Source of the DNA: Lamellibrachia satsuma | Lineage: Eukaryota > Annelida > Polychaeta > Sabellida > Siboglinidae | Assembly (NCBI GenBank): GCA_033239005.1 | Contig: BSQZ01000005.1 | Span: 14,644,001-14,708,000, forward strand | Length of the DNA: 64,000 nucleotides | Direction: 5' to 3' | Shown here: positions 12,235 through 24,955 of the stretch, piece after piece | Numbering within the stretch: position 1 is the first letter of the stretch | How the letters are laid out: each line of letters opens with the position of its first letter | The notes under the pieces: model-generated | Told to the model about the DNA's origin: nothing | The model's database searches: none | What the model saw: the letters and a program-made list of their open reading frames with translations, nothing else | Position numbers and translations under genes: made by a program

Positions 12235-12432
12235 CTAGTTGAAATAGTGTATACTACCAAAAATATTTGATATGCCACCCATGCCATTGTCTACTGCTGC
12301 TGAGAGTCCATCCACAAATACTGCTGCCCCCTTTCCACTTAGATGAAGCCTGTCCTTCATGTACATATCCGCCCTTCCAACAAAACTTCCCCACAAATCC
12401 ACAAAACCAACTTCTTCCCTACATAGCTTAGA
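12235..12432 (-). pseudogene. LINE ORF1 C-terminus, SGNH-esterase-like tail
   Basis: The minus strand reads CREEVGFVDLWGSF, then RADMYMKDRLHLSGKGA, then GLSAAVDNG, and stops at TAG (12235-12237), 23 nt before the ORF2 ATG. The D-x-x-H (DRLH) followed by LSxxGA is the last catalytic block of SGNH/GDSL esterases, which several CR1-type LINEs carry in ORF1. Everything upstream of this tail is missing, so the element is 5'-truncated at about 12432. Confidence 0.75.
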
Positions 12433-12599
12433 TAGATGACATCACAGACCAGAGGACACACAGGGTACACCTGCACCACTGATACCTGGTATCTCTGTGT
12501 CATTGGCATGTAGTTGAGTGGGGAATGTATTATGTTTGTGACAGATGTGAATTAGTGCAGTGTACAAATATTGACAAAGATTGCCAGGTTGTGACTGCT

Positions 12600-12880
12600 G
12601 GGTGAACAGAGCATACACACCTGGTGATGCTTTCAGGACTCTGTCAGGTGTAACGTGTACACAAGGATCACCTGGTGATGCCTCCAGGGCTCTGTCAGGT
12701 GTAACGTGTACACAAGGATCACCTGGTGATGCTTTCAGGGCTCTCTCTGTCAGGTGTAACGTGTACACAAGGATCACCTGGTGATGCTTTCAGGGCTCTG
12801 TCAGGTGTAACGTGTACACAAGGATCACCTGGTGATGCTTTCAGGGCTCTCTTAGGTATAACGTGTACACAAGGATCACC
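12600..12880. repeat. Minisatellite, ~51-bp unit, ~5.5 copies
   Basis: Units contain AGGTGTAACGTGTACACAAG, GATCACCTGGTGATG and a CTTTCAGGGCTCT block. One copy has a 6-bp CTCTGT expansion near 12744. GATCACCTGGTGAT is a near-perfect inverted repeat inside each unit. Confidence 0.95.
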
Positions 12881-13640
12881 AAATACTTGGTCATCAACAA
12901 GCCTTATTGCAGTGGTGTCATGAAGGCTTCAGCTGGGCGAGGGCGAATACACCAACCAGGGCAGGGCCTGTAATGTAGAAAGTAATTTCTCAGTACATCT
13001 ACCCAGTATGTTTAATGCTTGGGCAGATTTTAGGAATCCACCAATTTTAAGGCATACCAAAAATAAGAACGTGCCAGTTGTATGTTTGTTAACAATTCCA
13101 TGGATAACTTTGACATCCAACCTTTTACAATGCCCTTGAATGTTGTCTTTACTTTGTCAAATATTTATCTGGCCTTATTTAAATATGATCACAGAATAGT
13201 CAGTTAGATGACACTTGGCTGCTTGGACTGACCACTTCCTTCCTTCACCCATCTGTGCTGATGCTGTGTATCCAGTTCTTTGACAGTGCCTACCTGCAGT
13301 TGTGCAGGTACTGGCCAGAGTGTGTGCAGGGTAAATAAAGTGTTTGTCCATACTTGATTTAGAGCCCAGTATGATGGTGTCTGATTGGAGGACAGGACAA
13401 TTGGGTATTAACCCCTGCTGTAGGGCACCAGGTCATCTGTGTGGAACCCTTCTTTGATGTCACTCTGTATTTGACCACTGCTGTTGATGGGACAGATTAA
13501 CCCAGATAAATAGCTCGCCACAGGAAACATTTGTTTGAGAACATTAAAATTGCTGATTTTTACAACCTTATCAGATAGGTTAAGCATGTTTGCATTTCAT
13601 GTCCACAGTAGAACACCCACTTCCATTGAATGCTTTAATG
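12881..13640. other. Non-coding, no feature recognised
   Basis: Single-copy sequence without credible ORFs. Confidence 0.5.
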
Positions 13641-13644
13641 AATT

Positions 13645-13978
13645 AACTTTGTGTTTGCTTGGTTAAGTTGTATCATATATGAATCAACTTAGTTTTTTTT
13701 TTGTTAAGTTGTATCATATATGAATCAACGTAGTGTTTCTTTGGTAAAGTTGTATCATATATGAATCAACTTAGTGTTTGCTTGGTAAAGTTGTATCATC
13801 ATTTTTTTATTGTGAATCAACATAGTGTTTGTTTGGTAAAGTTGTATCATATATGAATCAACTTAGTGTTTGTTTGATAAAGTTGTATCATATATGAATC
13901 AACTTAGTGTTTGTTTGGTATAGTTGTATCATATATGAATCAACTTAGTGTTTGTTTGGTAAAGTTGTATCATATAAT
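13645..13978. repeat. Minisatellite, 41-bp unit, ~8 copies
   Basis: Units contain GTTGTATCATATATGAATCA and a TTAGTGTTTGTTTGGTAAA block. One unit (about 13795-13820) has its ATATATG replaced by a T-run. Confidence 0.95.
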
Positions 13979-15479
13979 TCTTCAATACAAAATGCAGTTT
14001 TTGTTGTTGTTGAATATTTTGGTATCCAGTAATACCGAGGATAACATGTTAAAGCACACCAAAGTACACTTAATGTTTGGATTATATTTACCTTTTGTTG
14101 TAGACAGTAAACATCATATTAATTTCAGAGATAACTCATACTTCTATTTCTTATTTATTGAACATATTCTCAGATTTTTGACAAATAAGGGGTTCTTAAA
14201 CATTAAAAATTCTTTCTATGCTGCAATGTAGGGTATTTGCCAACCACATAATCATATTATAGAACCCACAAAAACGTATGCTTTAGGAGAAAGATTTTTC
14301 AATATTTGACATATATAAAATAAGTCATTTTATATTTTCATACAAAAATGCCAGCTAGGAACACTAAATAAATATCAATATTTCTTCTGAGTGACCAAGT
14401 CGAAGCGACCAACAGCCTTTAGTGTCTCTTATTCACTGCATCAGTTTATTAGGTCAGGTATTCTTGCTGTGCCGTATTAAAACAGATGGAATATATCGCA
14501 TTGTAAAACTTATGTAAAATGTTAGCCTCAAGTGGTAGGGTGTGGTTCAGGCTGTCCGTGGTTTGCCCCAGTACGGGTCCACCACTGCTTGAATTGTTCT
14601 CTTCTGTTGAATGACTCATGCCTGTATTTGCTGATGACATGTTCACAGTTCTCTTGCGGAAATGTGTGAGGTTTGGGTCAGCAGGTTTCTTTGTGGCCAG
14701 TGTTTGCTTATAAAGAACTCAAGAATACATTCATGATTCATACTAAAGACAACAATGTGGGGAAACAATGTAGTTCACTTGAAAGGAAAGAATAGCCACA
14801 AAGACGCCTACTTTAGCACCATTTGTGCTGGGGGAATGGTTGAAATGGTTAGCTGTTATGGTCAGCTGTTATTACCTTGGTGGTCGATCTGATCATCACC
14901 TCTTTATTTTACCACCAGATCTCAAAGATTTTTTCCCACAGAGAAGTTAGACCAAGCTAACGCCATATTTCTGGACAAAAAAATATTTTAATTTCTACCA
15001 TATTTACTTCAGTTGAAGATATTGACCAGTATTCTGATCTAACTTTTAGTTCTTGATTCGCTACAAGAAGGTCTTTACATTAGTTGCAAGCTAACAAATA
15101 AGCAATGGATATTACAAACCCAGCCTTGAAGGATTGGGATTGAAGGAAAGTTATGTGAAGAACAGAGTGAGGGAGACGGGAGCAGGTTTGGGAAGGAGGA
15201 AATGTCAACAGGCAGACAATCAACTTTTAACTTTTAGCAGCTCACAATCTCCCGATGTTTTGACAGCTCACAATCTCCAAATGTTTTGACCACACAGTGT
15301 GTTTCTAAATCGTAATATTTGACAGATTGATGCAATAGGAATGTGTTTTTTTTTTAAATAAGCCACCTGCTATGTTTGTTTTGACTGATGTAATTTGGTT
15401 ACATCATCTGTGTCTGGTGACTGGGTGCAGAAGTCAGCCTCACAGATAAGCAGGGCCCATGGCAGAGATACCCAGCTTT
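13979..15479. other. Non-coding, no feature recognised
   Basis: About 1.5 kb of AT-rich sequence. The 106-codon frame ending at 14231 is hydrophobic and AT-driven, with no recognisable family. A pair of CTCACAATCTCC(C/A) copies lies at about 15240 and 15269. Confidence 0.5.
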
Positions 15480-17262
15480 ATGGTATGGTCATGTCCTCAT
15501 ACATTATACAGTTGTCCATGTAGTCAACAACCCCTATTACAAGACCATTGGTATGATCATGTCCTCATACATTATACAGTTGTCAATGCCGTCAACAGCC
15601 CCTATTACAAGACCATTGGTATGATCATGTCCTCATACATTATACAGTTGTCCATGTAGTCAACAACCCCTATTACAAGACCATTGGTATGATCATGTCC
15701 TCATACATTATACAGTTGTCAATGCCGTCAACAGCCCCTATTACAAGACCATTGGTATGATCATGTCCTCATACGTTATACAGTTGTCCATGTAGTCAAC
15801 AACCCCTATTACAAGACCATTGGTATGATCATGTCCTCATACGTTATACAGTTGTCCATGCAGTCAACAACCCCTATTACAAGACCATTGGTATGATCAT
15901 GTCCTCATACATTATACAGTTGTCAATGCCGTCAACAGCCCCTATTACAAGACCATTGGTATGATCATGTCCTCATACATTATACAGTTGTCCATGTAGT
16001 CAACAGCCCCTATTACAAGACCATTGGTATGATCATGTCCTCATACATTATACAGTTGTCCATGCAGTCAACAACCCCTATTACAAGACCATTGGTATGA
16101 TCATGTCCTCATACATTATACAGTTGTCAATGCCGTCAACAGCCCCTATTACAAGACCATTGGTATGATCATGTCCTCATACGTTATACAGTTGTCCATG
16201 CAGTCAACAACCCCTATTACAAGACCATTGGTATGATCATGTCCTCATACATTATACAGTTGTCAATGCCGTCAACAGCCCCTATTACAAGACCATTGGT
16301 ATGATCATGTCCTAATACGTTATACAGTTGTCCATGCAGTCATTAAGCCCTATTACAAGACCATTGGTATGATCATGTCCTCATACATTATACAGTTGTC
16401 CATGTAGTCAACAACCCCTATTACAAGACCATTGGTATGATCATGTCCTCATACATTATACAGTTGTCCATGTAGTCAACAACCCCTATTACAAGACCAT
16501 TGGTATGATCATGTCCTCATACATTATACGGTTGTCAATGCAGTCAACAGCCCCTATTATAAGACCATTGTTATGATCATGTCCTCATATGTTATACAAT
16601 TGTCCATGTAGTCAACAGCCCCTATTACAAGACCATTGGTATGATCATGTCCTCATATGTTATACAGTTGTCCATGCAGTCAACAGCCCCTATTACAAGA
16701 CCATTGGTATGATCATGTCCTCATACATTATACAGTTGTCAATGCAGTCAACAGCCCCTATTACAAGACCATTGGTATGATCATGTCCTCATACGTTATG
16801 CAGTTGTCCATGCAGTCAACAGCCCCTATTACAAGACCATTGGTATGATCATGTCCTCATATGTTATACAGTTGTCCATGCAGTCAACAGCCCCTCTTAC
16901 AAGACCATTGCTATGATCATGTCCTCATATACGTTATACAGTTATCCATGTAGTCAACAAGCCCTGTTACAAGACCATTGGTATGATCATGTCCTCATAC
17001 ATTATACAGTTGTCCATGTAGTCAACAGCCCCTATTACAAGACCATTGGTATGATCATGTCCTCAGTGTCCATGTTGTCAACAACCCCTATGACAAGACC
17101 ATTGCTACGATCATGTCCTCATACATTATACAGTGGTCCAGTCAACAGCCCCTATTACAAGACCATTGGTATGATCATGTCCTCATACATTATACAGTGA
17201 TCCAGTACACAGCCCCTTATTACAAGACCATTGGTATGATCATGTCCTTATACAATATGTAC
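15480..17262. repeat. Minisatellite, 68-bp unit, ~26 copies
   Basis: Each unit has GGTATGATCATGTCCTCATA, a CATTATACAGTTGTC block and CCCCTATTACAAGACCATT. Two subtypes differ in the middle: CCATGTAGTCAACAA and CAATGCCGTCAACAG. They alternate as a 136-bp dimer at the left end and become irregular to the right. The last three or four units are shortened and diverged. Confidence 0.97.
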
Positions 17263-19788
17263 CATCGTAGTACAATTCCTCATCTTTTTGAACTGTTGTT
17301 TTTATGACAACTCCTTTTGAAGACTGCTTTTGCCTGGCAGTAGGAGTGGTTGTAAAATACAGGGATCCACAGACCAGGCTGAGGAATTGATATGGCACAA
17401 ATTTATCAACCAGGGTTACCTGCAGAATGACACTGGCTTATCAGGAGCACTTTCAAGAAGTTTATCAGGGCTCAGCTTATCCAGTACCAGGTACTGATCA
17501 CCAGTTGAAATTCAATAGTCTACAAATGTCTAATCTGCATAGATTATTTCTTAATCCTTCCACAGAATGTAAACGTTACACAGAATCTAGCCAACAACAT
17601 TGACATTACAGTATGTAATAAACAATGAGAAAGTTCATTCAGATGTCACTCAAATAGTTAAAAACAGAAATTGCTCATTTAATGTTGAGCTGATGAGAAT
17701 GAACACAGTAGGTAGGGAAAAGTATGAGTCTGATCCCAACAGGAAGAGATGATGTCTTATTCTGGGGATGTCTGACATTCTGTGGTTCAGTGAAAGATTG
17801 ACCAGTTCTCAACATGGCAAGTATAAACAAATAGACCAGTACTAGGATCACCCAGCTAGACTGTAAGAAACAAGTGTCAGGTAGACGTGTTGATCTGTAG
17901 GTTTGGAATAGATGATATGTTGTTGACTGCATGATCCAGTCGGGTCTCAATCAACTGCTTTTCTGCATTGAACCACATGCAGATATACAACTTTCAATTA
18001 TTGATTTCACAAAATTGCATACATTTTTTTATAGATGATAATTTTATTTGCAGTTGCAATATCTGCTGCATGTACACTGCACTGCTCAGTATCAATAATA
18101 CTTTTTGCCAGCCAGCATATACAAAATTATATAAAATTATAATAACTAGTAATTGGTCAGAATATCAGTAAAAAATGTAATAACCGTGAGAAGTTATTAT
18201 TTCCAGCATTAATTATAATATTTGTTGTATGTGAGGGATATTACTACAGAGCTGTTTTAATACTAGTAGTGGACATAATGGTATTAATTATTTTAATAAT
18301 AACGGTAAATTTGTATTTGATTAGAAGGTAGTAATTTTCATAATATTTTGTTGGTTAAAAATATCTTTGATATATATACTTTGATAAATGATATTAAAGT
18401 TTTCACAAATTTGAAGATATAGCTAGCAGTGAATATCATTTGGAAATCACTATATAATGTCATTGTTTTTGTCTTTTGTAGGTAAGTTGCTGATTCATAA
18501 CTGTTGTTTTGCTGTGATGTTCCTTCACATCAGCCCACCATGGTGAGTTGAAACAAGTGCTGCTCTATCCAAACATACTATCATGACATTGTATGAACTA
18601 TGATAGTGAATTATACTCTCTATTTCAGCCACTGATGGAATGAGCTCTGCTGGCTCCAACCATCTGGCTCCAGACATCTATGTCCATCATTGCTGTATGC
18701 AGCTCTCCAGGCCCACATCTTCCTTTATATAGAGAGTCAGTACATGAAAAGGCTTGTAATGTGCTGATTGTCACAGGGTTGTCCTTTATGCTAGTATTTT
18801 GTCACTGCGTTTGTAGCAGTACTCAGCAAATCACAGCCTTCTTTCTTTTTCCCCACCATGTGAACTAGTCATATTACCAGAATTGGTCAGGCATGAAAGA
18901 AAGTTATTTTGTACTGGACTGTACTTTCAGTGGCCACCTGGCTAGTTATTGGACCAACTGATTGATGGCTGATCTTCACCAACATGTTTGTCAGATGGTC
19001 AGTAATGACAATGGAATGTGGCTCATCCTATGATAGGGTAAACACCCTTAATGAGTGGTTATTGTCGAGTAGGAGTGAAACACCTGAGTTCTACTTTGAT
19101 ATACCTGGGTACTTCATCTCATGCTCCAGTCTTACAAGTGAAGGTTGGCTTTATCATCAGTGGATGCAGTCAAATCTCTCATCTTATGCCGTCCTCTCAA
19201 AATCCCATCAAAGTTGACTGGGAAATGTTGTTGTTGATAAAATTATGGACTTATGAACAAGAAAAGGCCATGCAGGTCACTAGTTGCTGGTCAGTAGTGA
19301 CCAGTGGTCAGTATTGGCAAGTGGTCAGTGTTGTCTTTGTTGTTGTGTGGATGTGGCCACTGACAGCAGACCCTTGGTTGAGAGACAGAGAGGTGCTTCA
19401 TTAGTCCCCCATGCCAAGTGCTTCTCATTGGCCCTGGAATGTCAGACACAAAGCACAAAGCCAGCTAAAACATGCAACAGTAGGGAAAGTCCTGGCATGT
19501 TTACAGCCACTTCAGCTGGCATCTCTGTGTACTGCAGGATTACACTGACACTAGGTCTGGGCAGAATACACCACTCTGAACTGGCTTTATGCAATACAGG
19601 TAGTTGAAGCTGATCACACCACTAATCACCCAGCGGTGAACTTACTAAGCCTGGCATTGAACTTGATCTGAACTCTCTTATCGTAGCCACATCGGCTGAT
19701 TTGGGAGGTTACAGCATGTCCAACTGGTCGTGTGCAAACAGAACATTATATTTCCATCAGCTAAAGTCATAACAATATTATTCACATT
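17263..19788. other. Non-coding, no feature recognised
   Basis: About 2.5 kb of single-copy sequence. AT-rich tracts lie at 17990-18480. Overlapping ORFs at 18984-19607 have no recognisable domain and no supporting splice context. Confidence 0.5.
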
Positions 19789-19897
19789 ATTAAGCATAAT
19801 TACCTCTCAAGAAACTGAGTGTTCATTCTCTATATTTCAACTGCATCTCACAGTCTTCTTCATTTTCTAAGTTTCTTGAGAGGTAATTATGCTTAAT
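19789..19897. repeat. Perfect 28-bp inverted repeat (MITE-like hairpin)
   Basis: The left arm at 19789-19816 (core AATTACCTCTCAAGAAACT) is exactly complementary to the right arm at 19870-19897, with a 53-bp spacer. The arm motif TTTCTTGAGAGGTAA also occurs in the hairpin element at 48314-48436, and both contain GCATCTCAC or its complement close by. This suggests one small dispersed family. Confidence 0.85.
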
Positions 19898-20861
19898 ATT
19901 AATATCCAAGAAACCGGATCATCTATCCATTCAAGGAATATTATTCACGTCGTCACATATAACTGTTTGCAAAATAAGATTAACATAATTACAGCAGATT
20001 AATCCATGACACAATGTAATTGCACTTTGTAAATTTACACCAAACATGTAGTGTCTTTCCTTTTATCAAGTACTCTTCCTATTTTGAGATCTTCTAGGCA
20101 TGTGGGGTGTGAACTGTGAAGACATTGTTTGTCCACTAATTCATGATCATTCACTGTAATGGCAGAGAAGTGCATCTGCAGCCAGTGTGGACCTGGTTGT
20201 GTTGTTCTGTCCATTGTTGTCCATATCACAAGTGCTGTGTGTTTACTTGGCATTTCCAGCCACTGTCCCTGTGTTTTCTTTGGTCCCATAAAGGTAGTCT
20301 AAGCATTAGAACCAATCAGATGGAAGCAGCACCCATGGGTGACAGATAGGCTGCTCCAAGAGGGCACTTTTATAGTTTATAGAAGCAACCTGCACACAGA
20401 TCTACTTTCATTATTTAGATGCCTCAAATGTCATGTGACTGCTCCGCTGTTAATAGCAACCTACTTATTATGATATTATGGCATCAGTTGCAGCTCTTCC
20501 AACAGCACATGGCTTTTGAAAGACAAGTTATTTTTATATTTCCACAAGTCAATGGAAGAACTCTTATTAATAAGAGTGATACTATAGTGCGATAATGCAC
20601 TATGTTTTAATATATTGTCTCGCCTACGCCTAACATCTGTGGTCCATGGAGGATGGGACAGCATGACGTCCACACTCCATCAACACACATCATCTGGGCA
20701 ATTGTACAAGCTGCATTAGTTGTAGTGGATTAGTTTTCCTATCAGGGTTTATAAAATTAGCAGACTTTGTGTGTGGGTGCTCATGACAATGCTAGCTAGA
20801 GTGATGTTCTTGTAGACAGAGAGTTCCCTGTAGGAGGATTGGGTTGTTCTTCACAGAGTCG
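19898..20861. other. Non-coding, no feature recognised
   Basis: Ordinary single-copy sequence. Confidence 0.5.
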
Positions 20862-20965
20862 TTGTGTATGTAACTGGCAGGATTCACAGAGCCTTTGAAT
20901 GTGTAACTGGCAGGATTCACAGAGCTTTTGAATATGTAATTGGCAGGATTCACAGAGCCTTTGGG
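20862..20965. repeat. Short tandem repeat, 33-bp unit, 3 copies
   Basis: Three copies of a unit containing GGCAGGATTCACAGAGC followed by TTTGAATGTGTAACT. Confidence 0.93.
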
Positions 20966-21421
20966 AATGGAGCTAGCAGTATACCCTGTAAATCCTCTCA
21001 TACCTGTAGTTGTTTGGGGTTAATCCAGATCTCTGCAGTTTTCTGCAGGCATTACCCGGTTAATCCAGCTCAAGCAATGAAAACAATGAAATCCAAGTTG
21101 TGTGCACCCCATAGACATAAATAGAACACCTGTTAGTTAGTGTATAGGGGGATGATTAGTGAAGTGCCTTTATGGTGCACCCACAATGGAAGTAATGGGC
21201 TCAGTTGCTGCATTTCAGAGTTGGGAATCCAGTGTGCCTATGTTTTAATTTGGCCGGATGTAAAGATGTGTACTGGGTAGCTGGCAACAGGAAAGTGAGG
21301 GAATGTTCTAGTGGCATAGTGCGGAAAATTCCCAAGCCAGATTATAAAACAAACATTGCTAACTAGGGCTGGCTCATGCCCTGGTGGATTTGCAAAGGTG
21401 TGGAGTACTAGGCATACAACC
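20966..21421. other. Non-coding, no feature recognised
   Basis: Single-copy sequence. Confidence 0.5.
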
Positions 21422-21670
21422 AGTGCTGTATTGCTAGTGCGGTATAGCTAGTGCTGTATAGTTAGTGCTGTATACCTAGTGCTGTATAGCTAGTGCTGTA
21501 CTACTGGTGCTGTATAACCAGTGCTACATTGCTAGTGCTGTATAACCAGTGTTATATAGCTAGTGATGTATAGATGGTAGCTAGTGCTGTATAACTAGTG
21601 CTGTATATGTAGTGTTGTTGTATAGCTAGTGCTGTGTAGTTATTAGCTAGTTATGTATAGCTAGTACCCT
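21422..21670. repeat. Degenerate ~15-bp repeat (GTGCTGTATAGCTA)
   Basis: About 16 imperfect copies of CTAGTGCTGTATAG with insertions, for example a TGGTAG interruption near 21573. Confidence 0.9.
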
Positions 21671-21679
21671 GTCTAGATA

Positions 21680-22475
21680 AGTGACTTGGCACTATGTGGC
21701 TAATGGTGTAGTGTTGCTTGATAATGCATTGTCTAAGTAAAGTGACATAATGCCATGGAGCCAATACTATACTAAGTAACACAGTGCCATGGAGCCGATA
21801 TTCAATAATATGCTAAGTGACACATATATATTTACTGTGCAGTAAATATATACTGTACACATTTGCAAAGTGACATAGTGCTTTGTGGCCGGTATGTTAT
21901 TATGCAAAGAGGCAGTGCTATGTGGCCGGTATTTTATTATGCAAAGTGAAATAGTGCTATGCGGCTGGTATGTTATTATGCAAAGAGGCAGTGCTATGTG
22001 GCCGGTATGTTATTATGCAAAGTGAAATAGTGCTATGCAGCTGGTATGTTGTTATGCAAAGTGACAGTGCTATGTGGCTGGTATGTTACTATGCAAAGTG
22101 ACAGTGCTATGTGGCTGGTATGTTATTATGTAAAGTGACAGTGCTATGTGGCTGGTATGTTATTATGTAAAGTGACAGTGCTATGTGGCTGGTATGTTAC
22201 TATGCAAAGTGACAGTGCTATGTGGCTGGTATGTTATTATGTAAAGTGACAGTGCTATGCGGCTGGTATGTTATTATGTAAAGTGAAATAGTGCTATGTG
22301 GCTGGTATGTTACTATGCAAAGTGACAGTGCTATGTGGCTGGTATGTTATTATGCAAAGTGACAGTGCTTTGTGGCCAGTATGTTATTATGCAAAGTGAC
22401 AGTGCTATGTGGCTGGTATATTATTATGCAAAGTGACAGTGCTATGTGACCAGTATGTTATTATGTAAAGTGACA
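21680..22475. repeat. Minisatellite, 37-bp unit, ~16 copies plus diverged left flank
   Basis: Regular units from about 21870 contain GCTATGTGGCTGGTATGTTA followed by TTATGCAAAGTGACAGT. Some units have GTGAAATAGT in place of GTGACAGT. The flank at 21680-21865 shows decayed versions (AAGTGACATA, GCCATGGAGCC) and a TATATTTACTGTGCAGTAAATATA palindrome-like patch near 21826-21850. Confidence 0.93.
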
Positions 22476-23248
22476 TAGTGCATTTATCGGTACATAGCTT
22501 TCATAGCTGTTCCAAATAACCAAATAACTAACTAATTTAATAAATAACCAGGCAGAAGAAAGCCTCAGAGAGAAGCTCTATGTTCTGTACAGATCTGTTT
22601 GTGTTAGTGATGGATGTGGTGGATGTGCATCTCAATGCATGTCAGCATCCAATGTGTAGCATGACCACTGGGGCAGCTTGAGCATCCTTAGATTGCCAAC
22701 ATTGCCAAGAAAAAGTCACAGACATGAATAATGCATAGTATGTCATTGTGCTTACAGCCGTATTGAACACATCAATAGACGACTGGTGTGATTGATAAAG
22801 TTTGAGTAGTGGCAAAACTCTACTGCAATTAGCGAAGTGCTGCAACATGTTGGTAACTCAAGTATGATAGGGCTACTTCATGTAGCCAAGTTCTGCAACA
22901 TGTTGGTAATCCAAGGGTAATAGGGCTACAGCTGTAAGTAAAGGCTGTGTTTGGGAAAATTGGATAAAGGTAGTATAGCTAAAGGCTAAGTGTTCGTAAA
23001 TTGGTTAAATTGTGTTGGTGAACAAAAAATGGCTTGTCAGAGAAATCCATTTACTGAAGCAATTCTCTTCAAACGTTGAAGTTAATTGTTTTGGAATTGA
23101 TTTATATATCATCTCATTGAAAGTGTCTCCTGTCATTGTTTTCATATATAAACAATGTTACTTTCTTGTATTGCCATTTGTATTATAATTATGTTTCCTG
23201 AGCCAATGTGTGTAAATACATTCCTATTCACTGACATGATTTCCTGAT
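22476..23248. other. Non-coding, no feature recognised
   Basis: Single-copy sequence. The phrase CATGTTGGTAA(C/T)(T/C)CAAG is duplicated at about 22847 and 22899. Confidence 0.5.
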
Positions 23249-23312
23249 GTCACAGTGTCAGTCCTGTCCTGATGCCACAGTGTCAGTCCTGTCCTGATGC
23301 CACAGTGTCAGT
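23249..23312. repeat. Short tandem repeat, 25-bp unit, ~2.6 copies
   Basis: Units contain CCTGATG(C/T)CACAGTGTCAG and TCCTGT. Confidence 0.9.
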
Positions 23313-23875
23313 CCTGTTGTCCATGTACACAGCCTGTTAGTGACACACTACAATGACCTAGTATTTATTAATCTGTCAGACATTTTAACTCTTGTTATAA
23401 ATACTGCTACGTTGGAAGGCCATGCAGTGTCACATTGGTGAAGCAATTGTTTGTATCCGAGTGTAATATGCACAATTATTACAGCCGTTAGATTGTTTCT
23501 GTCATACAGTGAGGTTCATATTCTCTTCATTACTTTATGTAGCAATCAACCAGTGTCAGCCCATCTGGTCATCAGACAATATCACTTGCAACTGCTGTCA
23601 TTTAGACAGATGCGTGTCATCAGCAGACCTACCAGTCACAACCTCACTCATCCATCCTTCTCTCAATCTTTTCAACTTCTGTTTTATCCATAATTTACCC
23701 ATGGTTCTCTCAGCAACTAATCCTTTCAGTGATTTCTTCTATCATTCAACCCACAACTCTTTATTCTTATTATTTATTCTCATTATTATTCTTATTATTT
23801 ATTCTCCATTAATCCATCCTCCCATCAACCCACACACAAATGGTATTTATCCAATCATTCATCTATGTATTATCT
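23313..23875. other. Non-coding flank of 47-bp array
   Basis: Single-copy sequence. A pyrimidine-rich, TTATT-rich tract at 23758-23805 borders the array. Confidence 0.5.
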
Positions 23876-24955
23876 ATGCCTCCCTCAGACACACATCCAC
23901 ACTATACATCCTCTCCCTTTCTATGCCTCCCTCAGACACACATCCACACTATACATCCTCTCCCTTTCTATGCCTCCCTCAGACACACATCCACACTATA
24001 CATCCTCTCCCTTTCTATGCCTCCCTCAGACACACATCCACACTATACATCCTCTCCCTTTCTATGCCTCCCTCAGACACACATCCACACTATACATCCT
24101 CTCCCTTTCTATGCCTCCCTCAGACACACATCCACACTATACATCCTCTCCCTTTCTATGCCTCCCTCAGACACACATCCACACTATACATCCTCTCCCT
24201 TTCTATGCCTCCCTCAGACACACATCCACACTATACATCCTCTCCCTTTCTATGCCTCCCTCAGACACACATCCACACTATACATCCTCTCCCTTTCTAT
24301 GCCTCCCTCAGACACACATCCACACTATACACCCTCTCCCTTTCTATGCCTCCCTCAGACACACATCCACACTATACACCCTCTCCCTTTCTATGCCTCC
24401 CTCAGACACACATCCACACTATACATCCTCTCCCTTTCTATGCCTCCCTCAGACACACATCCACACTATACATCCTCTCCCTTTCTATGCCTCCCTCAGA
24501 CACACATCCACACTATACATCCTCTCCCTTTCTATGCCTCCCTCAGACACACATCCACACTATACATCCTCTCCCTTTCTATGCCTCCCTCAGACACACA
24601 TCCACACTATACATCCTCTCCCTTTCTATGCCTCCCTCAGACACACATCCACACTATACATCCTCTCCCTTTCTATGCCTCCCTCAGACACACATCCACA
24701 CTATACATCCTCTCCCTTTCTATGCCTCCCTCAGACACACATCCACACTATACATCCTCTCCCTTTCTATGCCTCCCTCAGACACACATCCACACTATAC
24801 ATCCTCTCCCGTTCTATGCCTCCCTCAGACACACATCCACACTATACATCTTCTCCCTTTCTATGCCTCCCTCAGACACACATCCACACTATACATCCTC
24901 TCCCGTTCTGTGCCTCCCTCAGACACACATCCACATTATACATCCTCTACCGTTC
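23876..24955. repeat. Minisatellite, 47-bp unit, ~23 nearly identical copies
   Basis: Units contain CCTCCCTCAGACACACATCC, an ACACTATACATCCTCTC block and CCTTTCTATG. Internal copies are essentially identical apart from ATCC/ACCC in three units. Only the last three or four copies diverge (CCGTTCT). With two G in 47 bases the plus strand is strongly G-poor. The unit has no plus-strand stop and 47 is not divisible by three, so all three plus frames stay open for over 1 kb (385-509 codons). These are artefacts. Confidence 0.98.

Larger units (their letters stand above)
9286..12432 (-). mobile_element. CR1-like non-LTR retrotransposon (LINE), 5'-truncated, copy 1
   Basis: Read on the minus strand the order is: end of ORF1 (12235-12432), ORF2 endonuclease, ORF2 reverse transcriptase, C-terminal region, short 3'UTR and a 3' end made of 10-bp repeats (AATCTTGTTA type, 9286-9305). 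The 3' part matches the second copy at 60121-60757 in protein and UTR. The order esterase-type ORF1, AP-like endonuclease, RT is known from the CR1/L2 group. The element is dead: it has several frameshifts, a deletion in the RT core and about 290 bp of foreign sequence in the endonuclease. No target-site duplication was identified. Confidence 0.9.
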
